This document shows, in pieces, positions 22,451-33,965 of a stretch of DNA of 64,000 nucleotides. The position numbers and the translations under genes are program-made. Within the stretch, counting starts at the first letter, position 1. Each line of letters starts with the position of its first letter. Below the pieces are notes generated by a model. That model had not been told where the DNA came from, searched no databases, and saw nothing but the letters and a program-made list of their open reading frames with translations. Origin of the DNA: Morinoia aosen (taxonomy: Eukaryota > Arthropoda > Malacostraca > Amphipoda > Talitridae); assembly GCA_030386875.1 (NCBI GenBank), contig CM059562.1, positions 21,691,360-21,755,359 of the forward strand. Reading direction: 5' to 3'.

Positions 22451-24182
22451 TCTGTCACAATTGATGTTAATGTTGCAGTGTGTCTTGTAATTACTCTGTT
22501 GTCGTTTTCCTTTTTGTTCAACCAAAACATTACTGATTGGCGTTTGCCATGAATAAGATAACAAATTGATAATTCTGGCAGAAGAGCTGCATTTAAAAAA
22601 TTAATTATTCTCTCAGAATAGAATTTATAATATTAGCGCTGTGAAAAGAGTTGTAAGTTGCAAATACATCAATTTGCCGACTAGAAATATATGATGGCCA
22701 GGAAGCGAAACGTTAATAAAAGGCCTGTGCAAATTTATTCAGAAAATGTGTCCATTTACGATGCAGACAACGCAGCGTTAAGGTGGTATACAATTTGACG
22801 TATTCTGCCCAAGAATTGGATAGCCCGTATATAAGTTGGCAAATAACTGTACTCAAACGTGTATATTTTTATTCTCTATAGAACATAATGAAATTAGGGG
22901 CTTGTGCGCTTATACGTACATACATACATATATTGTCCATTCACATGTGTGTGTGTAAATATGCGTAAGTGCATACGCGTAAACATACATACGAATAAGT
23001 GAAAAATATTATAAAAGTGTTCATTAAAATCTATATGAATTTGCAAATAAGCCTGTGTCAGGGAGGAAGTTCATTTTTTGATTCACACATGAACTGTGCT
23101 CTGTGAAAAGAAAAACATGATAACATGCAGCACTTTTATTCCCATTTTTAAATTTAGTTATATATGAGAGTCTAATAATGCATGGCATACAGTAATGCAT
23201 CACATATTGTATTATCGAACAAGTTAATGCGGTATTTAAATTTTCGCATATTAAAGTTTCAATGTTTAAAAAGTGAAATGAAGCACGAACCGTTTTCATA
23301 GCCAAATATATACATAAAGAAGTTATGTTAATCATTTGTAAGTGATCAACGGACAAATTCGATCACACTACTTTATTTACACTCTACGCAAATATACTTT
23401 AGAGCAGAGGTTCCCAAACTTTTCTGCTGTGACTGAAACTGCTGAACAGGTAGTGACTAGAACTGGCCTAACCCATAATTCATTAGTTCATATGGTGCTT
23501 CACTAAAATAATATTCTCTTAGAGAAACTATGGTTTCTCGTGAACAATATGCCAAATAACATAGAGCTTTGATATATAGCTTTAATATAAAGCACACTTG
23601 TTGAGCACATTTTTTATGAATTTTCAAATTTCTCTACTTCTTCGGAAAAGAATAAAAAGATAAAGAAAAATGAAGCTGTTTATGAAATGAAAGACACGCT
23701 GTCGTTGCCGTATTGAATTTATTTTTGGTAATAAATTCCATTATAGGCTAATAGTGTTAGATGTGAAAATGAAGGCTTTTCAAATAGCAAACTGATGTAC
23801 TCTCATGATTTTTTATCACTATTGTGAGAAAATGATTATCAACCTTATTTGAGTCGTTTATGCTCTTTAAAATGCTAGAAATATCTTCAATTCATGTCCA
23901 GTCATACGTCGAGTAGAATATAAAGCAATAGAAAGAACTCGTTACTAGTGTGCACTTTCGAACGTCTGTCACTAACTAGTCCCTGGTCCTGTGCCCGGAG
24001 TGGAATTCATCGTAGTGGAATTCAGCACAATGGAGGGCATATAATGCATAACCTAAGTGTGTATTACATTTTCATGTCATTGATATTAATTTTCACAGGA
24101 ATTGAACGTCCTACTGGTTAAAGACCATATAATAGAAGATCGTGAGCGATGCCAATTGTCCAATGACGGAGCCCAAAAAACA
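22451..24182. other. AT-rich stretch, no gene
   Basis: Contains a short CATA/TACA microsatellite near 22915-22995. At 23406 there is a hAT-like end, CAGAGGTTCCCAAACTTTT, for which no partner end was found. Confidence 0.4.
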
Positions 24183-24208
24183 TCACGTGACGAAAAAACG
24201 TCACGTGA
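24183..24208. promoter_or_regulatory. Perfect inverted pair of CACGTG boxes
   Basis: TCACGTGACG (24183-24192), six A bases, CGTCACGTGA (24199-24208): a perfect 10-bp inverted repeat holding two palindromic E-boxes. CACGTG is bound by bHLH-zip factors of the USF/MITF/TFEB and Max types. ATGGCGGC follows 20 bases later. A promoter role is inference. Confidence 0.45.
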
Positions 24209-24225
24209 CTTTGTTTACATCTGGT

Positions 24226-24505
24226 TATGGCGGCTGTGACTTGTGAGTGATGCGAAGTAGATTACAGGAGTTAAAATGGCTCCTTGTGTACGCTTTAAAA
24301 AAGTGTTCGATAATTGATGAAACAGAAATATTTTGGATGCAACATTGAAGATGCACAATGTTTCCAAAATGCCGAAGAAGTCTTGTGTTGAGTGCAGAGC
24401 ACTTCTGTGCTTCGAACTTCAAAACCATGTTATCTCTCTTCAGAAATGCCAGAAAGATTTCGAAATCTTGGCAGTTCCAGAAAGAGCTGTGCAAGACCAA
24501 GGTAA
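24226..24505 (+). pseudogene. Possible degenerate THAP-like exon
   Basis: Just right of the E-box pair the plus strand reads MAPCVRFKKVF, then after a stop and frame change VLSAEHFCASNFKTML, ending CAAG|GTAATG like a donor site. The C...SAEHFxxxxF pattern resembles the core of a THAP zinc finger, a DNA-binding domain shared by host regulators and P-type transposases. Key residues and frame are disrupted, so it is at best a relic. Low certainty. Confidence 0.25.
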
Positions 24506-24508
24506 TGT

Positions 24509-25365
24509 AAAACTTAGAGTTACATCATTTACCCCAATTAACTCACTGAATCAAAGCTTCATCAATTAATAATGAGTTTCGTATTCCCCATTGTTTGAAA
24601 AAAGAGTAGATTTTCAATTGAACCCTAATAGCATGAGTTTATGAAGAGAAAAATTTATATGTGCTTTAACTTATATTATTGATGTAGGCCTAGCAAAATT
24701 AAATATTTGTACTGGAAACTAAAATAAAAAACATTAGCCAACCCCAAAATTTAATTGACATCAAGATTAATATATTGTAGGCTTTTTCTACAAAATTTAG
24801 TTACAAATGCTATTCTAAAAGTAATTTTTAACATTTCAAATTATAATTCGAATGTTTTAAATTGGCTGTATTGCCTATTTATTTTATATATGTAGTAACT
24901 GTCTCATATGAAATTACAATCACAATCTCTTATTAGTAATTTTATTCTAGAATAAATTTACTCACACACTTTGGATATACATCCGTTTTTACACAGTTCT
25001 TTCAGTTTGCTTGCAAACAAACAATTTTTAAATTTTTATATGTAATAAATATAGCTCAGTAAAAATAATATGATTAGTTATAACATTTTTAAAAATATGT
25101 ATCTATAATGTAGAGCATTCACAAAGCTATCTAGATTTCACTAGATAACCGTGCATGATCCATTTCAAAAATTGTTTTGCTTTTAGATTTTAGTTATTTT
25201 TCCTTTACTCTTGGTTTGAATTGTAATTGAAAACATAATATCATGCAGGCTTCTAGACTTATGTAGCCTTGTAGAGAAATATAGTGTACCTACTCTGGCT
25301 TCACTTAGTCCTAAAATGAATGATTAGGCTTTGAGTATACAAGCTCCCTGTCGTATATCTGGTCA
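24509..25365. other. AT-rich stretch, no feature
   Basis: Very AT-rich; nothing recognised. Confidence 0.5.
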
Positions 25366-25899
25366 CTGGTAAATTTTAAGGAGAGGACCATAATCGATTT
25401 TCCACTTTTCGGTGCCTAAACCTAGTTAATTAAATCTAAATAAACAATTTAATGATATGCACTTTGTGTCACAAATGAGTATTTAACAAGTTATAGCGGT
25501 AAATTACTGACCGCAACTCTAGCGTTTGACGCAGAAAGAAATTGGGCGGAGGGAAAGACTACAATGGACTCTCCCTTCCAATGCGCACGAATGATCGAGC
25601 GCAAAGACAAAAGTTGACAAACCGCTATAACTCATTATTTTATGGGTGGTAACCTTTATCGTGTTATCAACTAAAAGATCCTAGAAGTGGGCTCACGCTT
25701 CACAGGGGTCGGCTAATAATAAATTACCAAGTACCCAAACGTACCCTACTCAAACCAAACCTACCGCTATAACTCGTTTAATAGTGAATTGCAACGATAA
25801 GTACATAGAAGAAAAGTTGCTTATTTTGATCTAATTAACTATTTATAGGCAGCAAAAATTAGGAAATCGATTATAGTCCTCTCCCTTACAAATACCCTG
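25366..25899. mobile_element. MITE with long imperfect TIRs (534 bp)
   Basis: The left end CTGGTAAATTTTAAGG-AGAGGACCATAATCGATTT and the inverse of the right end (CAGGGTATTTGTAAGGGAGAGGAC, then TATAATCGATTT) pair over about 75 bases, extending to GTTAATTA. GTCA flanks both ends as a possible 4-bp duplication. Inside, TTATAGCGG and CCGCTATAA recur in inverted positions. No coding capacity; superfamily unknown. Confidence 0.75.
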
Positions 25900-27124
25900 G
25901 TCACTTTCAAAGGTGGCCTTTAATGCAATGAAAAGTGATCAAAGTTGTTCATTGTTAGCAGCCATGCAGAATTGGCCACCAAAGGTGACCATGCAAAGTT
26001 TACATAGAATTTGTCTCAGTTACTTCAATGGTAAACAATCATGGGATCTTTCTGCAAAGTTTTATTAAGGGTAAATAGAATTTCCATTTTCATGAACTTT
26101 ACTTCCAAATTGAAATTTGACATTAATTGAAAGAATTGAAATCCAGTTAGAATGAAAAAAGATTATTGAAATAAGAATGTTCTCACTGAGAATGGTAATT
26201 GACATATTGAAAAAGCGAAATGAATTTCAAAATTAATTCATGCTAAAATTGAAAATAACATTAGTTTATTGTGCACCACTCTACATAATAAAGAAATGTC
26301 ACTTTAAAAAAATGTTGCGTAGACAATGATGCGCAGTTTTTAATCTATATATATACCTGAATATTTATGTATTCCAATGTGTTGAACACTGAACATCATT
26401 TTTTAAGAAAATCCTAAATGCACTTGTATTGCCTAAAGAGAAACAGCAGATATTTGGTTTCAAGACATGTATGAACATTGCACATAATAGCCATAATATT
26501 GCGTGCAATTATTTAATGACATGTTAATAAATTTTTGCTTTCTGCATAAACCAGATTGTTTATGTCAAGTGTCAGCTGTGATGTAGGTAGACAGGGAGGC
26601 ATGTTGTGCACCAGAAATGGACGCCTTGCCAGTACAGTTACTCTACTGATATATTTTGGTTAGCTGGCGTAGCTAAAGAAATACATGAAAAATCTGAAGT
26701 GCTAAAAGTTAGGCTTAAAGAACGTAAGTTTGTATGGTTGAATTACTCGAATATGTGTAGTGTTTGAACTGACGTAAATACAGCCACTGAAAGGCGAACT
26801 GTTGATATCAAAGGAATTCATTCAAAAGGACGGGTTGCACAACACGAAAAATACAGATATCCAAAGCTATTATGCAAATAACGTTTTTGAGGGTGAAATG
26901 AAAATAATTGTTCGCAAATAGCTGATTTATATGCAAATTTTTTGAATTGATTACACCTTATCACCTTAAAATGACACAAGTAAGAATTTTTTACTTTGTT
27001 ATTTATCCTAAAAAACTGATTTTTAGGTGTCCAGACTTATAATTGAAGATGCATTTTCCTAGGAAAAGTCTCATTACATAACTATTACGGAAAAATAAAA
27101 CGTTTACACTGTGAACATTTATTA
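25900..27124. other. AT-rich stretch, no gene
   Basis: Contains words such as AGGTGGCC and GGCCACCAAAGGTGACC near 25930-25990, but no complete element or exon is recognisable. Confidence 0.4.
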
Positions 27125-27970
27125 AGTTATAATAAACATAATTTATTTGCATATGTAATCGCCATTTTTCCCAATGACCATCCTAATGCGATGAACCATG
27201 GAGTTTTGAACTGACGGATCTAAGCTGTTACTAATGGCTTTAACACTTTAAGTGTGACGTGGCCCACCGGCGGCCACTGAGGGAATTTTCATAACGGCGC
27301 TGAGCGACCAGCAATCACTAACTCAATTTCGATAAATGCATAATGAAAACTAAATGAAAGCGCGATCTGTTTAATGTTCATTATTTTCAAAATTCATTTC
27401 TAAAATTACCTCGAATCTGAGTTGAATATTTAACTTCAGTTTAACCCGCCGCACTTAACGTGTTAATAACTTTCTGAAGATTCTTGAACACACGAGTATA
27501 TTGCTTTCTACTTTCATGTAGGTCAGCTTAGATTATTCTCCAAACGATTTCAATACAGTTGAAGTCGGGAGATGGAGGAGGCCGCTCCACGAGACAATCC
27601 TTTTAATTTTTTACGGGGCGAAAAATTCCCTCGTGAGCCTTGATACAAGAGCAGATGTATTACCATGCAAGAAAAGATAATTTGACTTGAACAACCAACC
27701 TACTCTGTGACCGGTTCCATGAGAGGAAGTTGCATCGAAACAAAACATTTTCGGCCGAGAATTCAACTCAACTCCCTAAAATTCTCAAAACGACCCAATA
27801 CCCCAGCAATCCCTGCTCTAGAGTATTACTCGTCCTCCCCTCAGTCACCACCTGAGCTTCACGGGAACCATTTCATCATGAAGAATCCAAACTTTCCACC
27901 AGACGTCTCGTCCGACACTCATCTGTGAAGATTAGATTAGACTATGAGTAGACCACACAACTAAGGTGTT
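27125..27970 (-). pseudogene. Tc1-like transposase relic
   Basis: Minus-strand translation in broken frames gives, in order: SNLIFTDECRTRRLVE (near 27930), LHGNTSALVSRLTREFF (near 27640), PPPSPDFNCIEIVWRII and ADLHESRKQYTRVFKNLQ (near 27500-27590), and ISNSLDPSVQNSMVHRIRMV with VIGKNGDYICK then stop (near 27125-27230). These match the catalytic core and C-terminus of Tc1-family DDE transposases (SPDLNPIENxW region). Several stops and frame changes make it dead. A piggyBac-type MITE interrupts it at 27240-27466. Terminal inverted repeats were not identified. Confidence 0.75.
27240..27466. mobile_element. piggyBac-type MITE inside Tc1 relic
   Basis: TTAA-bordered 227-bp unit, opposite orientation to the copies at 14162 and 45960: it starts TTAACACTTTAAGTGTGACG and ends CGCACTTAACGTGTTAA. 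It splits the transposase relic between NLQKVI and ISNSLDPS, so it is younger than that relic. Confidence 0.85.
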
Positions 27971-28229
27971 CTGAAAGAAGGAAACTCATCCACGGAGACT
28001 TCCTGGAAGGCAATTTTTATGTACTTTCTAGAGAATCTAGACCATGAAAATCTTTGAGCCTCATTTGACTGCATTATTGGGGACCTAACGTTTGGTTTGA
28101 CATCTTTCCCCACCTTCTTTAGTGCGGTACATTTCTGATGACTAACTCAACTAACGCCAGCTGCATGAAAGAAAACTTTACAGTTGGGCGAAAGTATTTT
28201 CTCAGCGACCCTGAGCAATTTTTATATAC

Positions 28230-28269
28230 CCTAGACTCTAGAGTCTAGGCGATGTCTTTACCGACATCG
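28230..28269. repeat. Two adjacent perfect hairpins
   Basis: CCTAGACTCTAGAGTCTAGG (28230-28249) is a perfect 20-bp palindrome. It is followed at once by CGATGTC-TTTACC-GACATCG (28250-28269), a 7-bp stem with a 6-base loop. Confidence 0.85.
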
Positions 28270-30960
28270 TATTTATATTTGCAGAGGAAATTTATATCAT
28301 CGATAGCTTTCTTCGCCGTTCGTGGGTCACACTACATCTCCTAAGCAATAGGCGAGAGAGTGACAACCCCTTCAGAAGTTCTTTTGATAGTCGTGGCTCA
28401 TTCACCGACACGAAGTGACCCATTTTTACCTACAAAAATAACCAATTTAACGATCTTGAATACAAATAGTAACTTGGAACATGAAATTAATCGTTCTCAA
28501 CAGCTATGAAGACCTAAAATTAAGTTTTATAGGTGTCCAGGTTCGAGTTTTCAGGTGAATAACAAAACGTAGAATCTGCGCTTTCGTCATTTTTAAGATA
28601 ACAATTCGTATTAAAATTTACTAGCTGTCCAACAAGATCAGCTATATCTGCGACTAATAATTTTCATTTCATCCTCAGCAAGGTCTTTCGCATAATGGCT
28701 TTGGACCCAGTGCCGTCAAGGAAAGTAGCGAAACTGGTATAGATTACCAAGACAATGTTGCCGCTTGAGAACTTGCAACACGCGTGATATTCAAATCGCA
28801 CAGCGTGAAGACATGGCGCTGGTGAGTGATGAAAAGAGCACGCAACACGCGCGCAAAAAGCGGAGGTGCAGCGCTGACGGGTAAACAGGTAGACGGTAGA
28901 CGCGTCGGCGGGCTTGGCAGCGGCACAAGCTTCGTTAACTAATTAGAGCATAACATTTTCTTACGACATTAGCATGTTTACTTTAGCTTTCATGAAGTTT
29001 TTTTTTCCTCGAGGTGCGAAACTAGCTGCGTCCAAACAAAGCTAAAATCAATCGCACCAGCTAAAGGTGCATTTTTACAATCATCAGTTACAATTCATGC
29101 TACTCTTTTACAGGTACAGAATTAAAAATGTAACAAGAACTATGACTCGTTGGTTTTGTACGAATTCAGTGGAATATGGTTATTTTACACGTTATTTTAA
29201 TACCATTTACGTTTTCGCTGCATCACTGAAAATAACACTTGAAGCTGGGGATAGAGCACACGGAAGAGTGGTTCATGTATCACAGATACAGGAGACGGCG
29301 ACCAATTACCTCACGACAATGAGGAACAACAGCCAGCACTGCAGCAGGCGGCACTATGTCCACTTAGAACAGCGCGTTCAGCACCTGTACGACCACATAA
29401 TTGCAGGCAGCCGTGTAGAAAGACTGAGCCAGGGCGCTATCACGATGTGACTCAGCAGGACTCGCCATGCACTCAAGCTTATCACGACGCCAGGCTTCCG
29501 CTGGCCAGGCCTGGTGGCCGGAACTGTGGAGGCACGACCCTGACCACAGCACAGGTACTCACGCTACCGTTCCCGTCCTCGGGGTGCAGTGTACACGACG
29601 TCCGCTTCAATTCTCCGATACTTTAAAGTTTAAAGGGTTCACGTTCAGTATTTTTTTAAATTAGCTAAGCTAGCATGAGCTTTATCTCTTTTTTGGAAAC
29701 TAGGCTGAAGCATGTGCTTTTCAGTAAAAATTAATTCTGTAAAATACATTCCCTTACACTGCAAAATGAACACAAAATTTACCAAAAAAGTGGAGCTTCA
29801 GAAAACTTCATCACAGGTCAAGTTAAACGTTTTTTCTTTCCCTATCATAAAACGCTGCTATAGAGAAGTCGAACAAGAAAATACGTAAACCTAGGGACGT
29901 CGTAAAAGACTCCAAACTTGAGTCCAAAACGAGAGGTTCTGATCTCGACGCCAAAGGAAGAACTTCCGTATCAGCGAATCAGGAAAGACACGAACTTCGA
30001 CGTCACGTTTTACCAATGCTTTTAGTTATCAATATCAACCCATCAGTCGTTATCACGCCAGCCTACTTCCTAGCGCCCCAGGATAGGGCAGCGGCAGCTA
30101 GCATAATTACGTGATAAGGTTTTTCTCGGTTACAGCTCCTCTTGAAGTACAAACTAGCTGCCATGTTTTAAATTGAGGAGCACTTTTTTCATCGCCCACC
30201 CAGAAATTGAGTGGGTACGAAGCTACAACTTTTTCAAGTCTATTTTGGACCTTCTTGCCAAATAGAAGACGCCAACGCAGTTCACAAACGAGCAAACGCC
30301 GCCCTAACAAGACACGTTACCAACGCTGTTTGTCGTACATTAGTAACGGACGTGAATTCACGTGCACTTGTTACACTTGCACCACGAAGACAAAATGATA
30401 AATCGCCAACAGACTTGAATAATGGCCATTAGAGCAGCTGCAACTCACAGCGACCTGAAGACTCAGGACTCGTGAGGCAGTACCGACAAGTGTGGGACTG
30501 TGGGTGCTGATGCAAGCGAGCCAGAGCGCGTATATGAGTAAGCGCGCGAGCTGTGGTGCAAGAGTTTAGTGGGTAGTCTGACCGTCTGACGCTATCCACA
30601 AGGCATGTCCCACAGCGCTCAGACGGCAGGGTATCTTTGATCCAAGACAGGCATAACGCTCCCAATCCCCTCTAATGCATCCTCGCATGACGGCATTGCG
30701 ATACATTGAACACAGGTCGTCTGCATTACACGGCGTGTACACTTACAAACGCGCGCGTCCTCAAACGAGTCAACTTAAAACAAAACTAATTCATTTCTCC
30801 TTTTCCCTGTTTTTATTTGTCTGAGGCCACGTCAATGTTTAAAGCAGTCAATTGGAAATAAAAACGGTTCAACCTTTGACATTTAAGATAAGTGTTTTCA
30901 ATTGTACTTTGTTTCATACTAAAAATCCCAACACAACTGTTCAGAAACATTTTTGGACGG
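28270..30960. other. Stretch without recognised gene, some GC-rich patches
   Basis: GC-richer islands at about 28790-28930, 29270-29600 and 30430-30680. The plus-strand open frame 29067-29450 and the minus-strand frame 29364-29552 have no recognised domains. Possible unspliced exons cannot be excluded. Confidence 0.4.
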
Positions 30961-30974
30961 CAAGAACGATTGAC

Positions 30975-31366
30975 TGATTATAAATTAGATTTGGCCTCCC
31001 TTTACCACAACAAAGATATTCAAAGACAGGAAGGATGAAGGGACCATTTAGTATGGAGTTAAGAGAACGTGGAATCTATGCACAAAGAATGTTCCTGCAA
31101 ACGATTCCGTGCGCATTAAGATCCCGTGCGCATAAAGATCCCGTACGTAAGGTAAGAAGGAAGGTTATGAAACAAGATATAAGTTGAAGAAGAAAGTCAG
31201 GGTGCTGCAAAGCAGGGCAGCAGTGAACCGAAAAAAGATGGTCCTTAACATAACAAAAAAACATTTTATTTTATCAAAAGAAGGCCTACCTAACTCTCAG
31301 CTCAGGATCTCAAATTTTCCTCCAGGGAGCGCTAATTCCCATAGTTGTTTCCCTTGAGGGGGAAAG
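30975..31366 (-). mobile_element. SINE-A copy 9 with target duplication
   Basis: Full-length copy of the longer subfamily. It is flanked by CAAGAACGATTGAC (30961-30974) and CAAGAACGAGTGAC (31367-31380), 14 bases with one mismatch, a clear target-site duplication. Part of the head hairpin (the GATACAA arm) is lost. Confidence 0.93.
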
Positions 31367-31604
31367 CAAGAACGAGTGACAATTATTTTTAGGAAATGAA
31401 ATTTACAGAAGATTTACCTCTTATAATCCTGACTCAGAGTGTTGTCCAAGTGCGTCATCAGCTTTCATGACAAGGAACCGATAACAAATTACGTCACTGT
31501 GGCAGTACAGCTGACAGTAAGCTTTCCGACCCATCACAAGCCAGGCCTGGTGGCCAACCAACGGCACATGAAAGGCCAGAACATTCTCGGAACACCGACC
31601 GACA

Positions 31605-31842
31605 TTCCGCTATCTACCGCGCGCGTTTTATCATCCTCAGATGAAGTGGGGCGTTGTACAGAATTAAATTTCAGCATCAATTCCAGAATACAAGTTACGT
31701 CAAATCGAGCCAGGTCCTCCAAATTCCCCTATCTACCACCCGCGTTTTATCATCCTCAGATAAAGTGGGGCGTTGTTCAGAATTAAATTTCAGCATCAAT
31801 TCCAGAATACAAGTAACGTCAAATCGAGCCAGGTCCTCCAAA
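31605..31842. repeat. Tandem duplication, two 119-bp units
   Basis: Two units with period 119 (starting TATCTACC at 31611 and 31730) share TTTTATCATCCTCAGAT, GTGGGGCGTTGT and CGAGCCAGGTCCTCCAAAT. They differ at only a few positions, so the duplication is fairly recent. Confidence 0.92.
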
Positions 31843-33591
31843 TATATGGAACGCCATAATCTGAAAGCGTTCACATACACTGTTGTATCCACAGTACGAA
31901 AAATAACGTTCACATGTGGCTTTGAGGATTTTCAACTCGCAAATATAATTTAGAGACTTTACGACTGACACTGACAAATTAAACGTATAGCAATAACAAA
32001 ATCAGAACGCCACTGAAGGGAGGTGAAGTACAACTTATTTAAAAAAACGGTAATGTATATTGAAATGGAAGCACACTAGGACCCACAACTACAGAGCAGC
32101 ACTCTCGAAGAGGAAAGTAAACGCATGTTTTATTCTTGTTCAGAAATTAGTCACAGCATTGTGCATTAAGAAGCAACTAAGTTTTATTGTTCTTCCAATT
32201 CAAGAGGGAGTTGAGAAGCAAACCCAAAACAACCAATAAGCCTAAGTAGGCCAGTGGTCAAGGTATAAAAAGCAAGATAGAACGCCGCAGTTTTCAGGAT
32301 GCGAGACAAACTGACATTAATGCCTACCCACATTGAGGCATTATTTAATGGTACAAGATAGAAAAAGTCACCTTTCTGGTAGCATTGAAAGCGATCTCGA
32401 GCAGTTTTAAAATGAAAAACATTAAGACTTCTATTCCTTTCTACAGTAACAGCGGTTCTTGCATAACGAAAGGGCTATCACTCACGGAACTAAACAGCTC
32501 ATGAGGTAGAGATAGTATTTGACACCGAATTGTTAAAACACGCAAATCGTTATTGGCTTCTGAGAGACCGAGACGGCCTAGGCCGACTTCGTGTCATCAA
32601 AACAGGAAACTCAACACCAGAACCTTGCCTTGATTTACTCGTGACGTCACTGCGGCCGAGCCTTTGAATGCAGCAAATTTCAATTCACCTGACGTGCAAA
32701 TAAGCGTAAGAGGAAAGCTGCGAGGGTTTGTAAGCCGTCCGCTGGTCACGAGCGTCACGCCACAAAGGGGCTCTGTCACGGTATACGATGGGCTCTGTTG
32801 AGCACACTCTGCGACGTACAGAAGTATGGTAGCGATGGTAAACGCCAATTGAACAAACCAAAAATAGGCAAATGACTGCTGGAACACACACTTCATAAAC
32901 GACATGTGCATCACAACCAATTCTGCAGTAACAAAGCACGAGCCATCATTGGTCTGCCGCTACCATAACGGCGATAATCACGACTGAGCATAAAACACAG
33001 CTATGATTTCATCACACTATATTTCTCGCGCGAGGTCCACCACAAGGTGCGTAAGAAAAGGAGCCAGATTTTCAAACTATCTACGTCGAAGTAGCCATAC
33101 AATCGGAAGATTAAGTATTAAATCCGCTTGGTCATGCTGCCGCGCGATGTTTTTTAATTCTTAAATGCTCCAGTTCCAGTTTTTTAATAAAACGCGACTC
33201 TACAGTATTTTACATCCAGCAGAATCAGTAGACGTAGTGATGTTACAGCATACTGGAAAAAGTTATACGTACTTGAACAGTAGTGGGGCAGCCAAGTCGA
33301 CTGAGAAAAAACATACCTTGCTTCCTGTACCGTAACGATGACGTTTAATAAATTAATTGAACATAAAGCTCTAGGGCAGCATGAAGAACCGCTCGTGGTG
33401 GCACACTGGACGTATACTTGGACGTTCACGCGGGCCTACAGTTTTAGGCTACAATCCACAGAACGGGAATCTACCCAACTATCCATTACCTACAGTGAAT
33501 AAAATCCATATTTAACACACGCGTGCTTCATGGAGCCACCCATACACGTAAGATCATAGGTACCAGAGCTGATTTAATTTAGCCTGGGAGT
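31843..33591. other. Stretch without recognised feature
   Basis: Nothing recognisable on either strand beyond short random open frames. Confidence 0.45.
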
Positions 33592-33605
33592 TCACAGGTC
33601 GGTTT

Positions 33606-33951
33606 AGATCAGATTATAGGTTAGTTTAAGCCTCCATAACCGCTACAAAAAAGGGCGTATCGAAGAGAGGAAGAAGGAAGACACCATTTAGTAGGGATAT
33701 TAGGGAATGCGGAATCTATGCAGAAGGAGCATAGAAACAGTAAGTTGGGAGAGAAGTACATGAAACAAGATAAAAGTTAAAGAAGAAAGTAGTAGGTGCT
33801 GAAAAACAGGACAGCAGTGAACCGAAAAAGGAGGCCTTTACATAAAAACATTTCATTTCAATAAAAAGAAGGCCTACCTGCTCAGGCCCTCACATTGTCC
33901 CCTTAGGAGCGCTAATTCCCATAGATACAATGGTTGTATCCCCCTGAGGGG
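33606..33951 (-). mobile_element. SINE-A copy 10 with 14-bp target duplication
   Basis: Complete from AGATCAGATTATAGGTTAG to ATCCCCCTGAGGGG. Flanks TCACAGGTCGGTTT (33592-33605) and TCACTGGTCGGTTT (33952-33965) differ at one base. This is one of the cleanest copies for defining both ends. Confidence 0.95.
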
Positions 33952-33965
33952 TCACTGGTCGGTTT

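Noticed and set aside
23406-23500. hAT-like end CAGAGGTTCCCAAACTTTT
   Set aside because: No partner inverted end or 8-bp duplication was found, so it is not listed as an element.
28800-28930. Short plus-strand frame MALVSDEKSTQHARKKRR as a gene
   Set aside because: Only about two dozen codons, with no context or homology.
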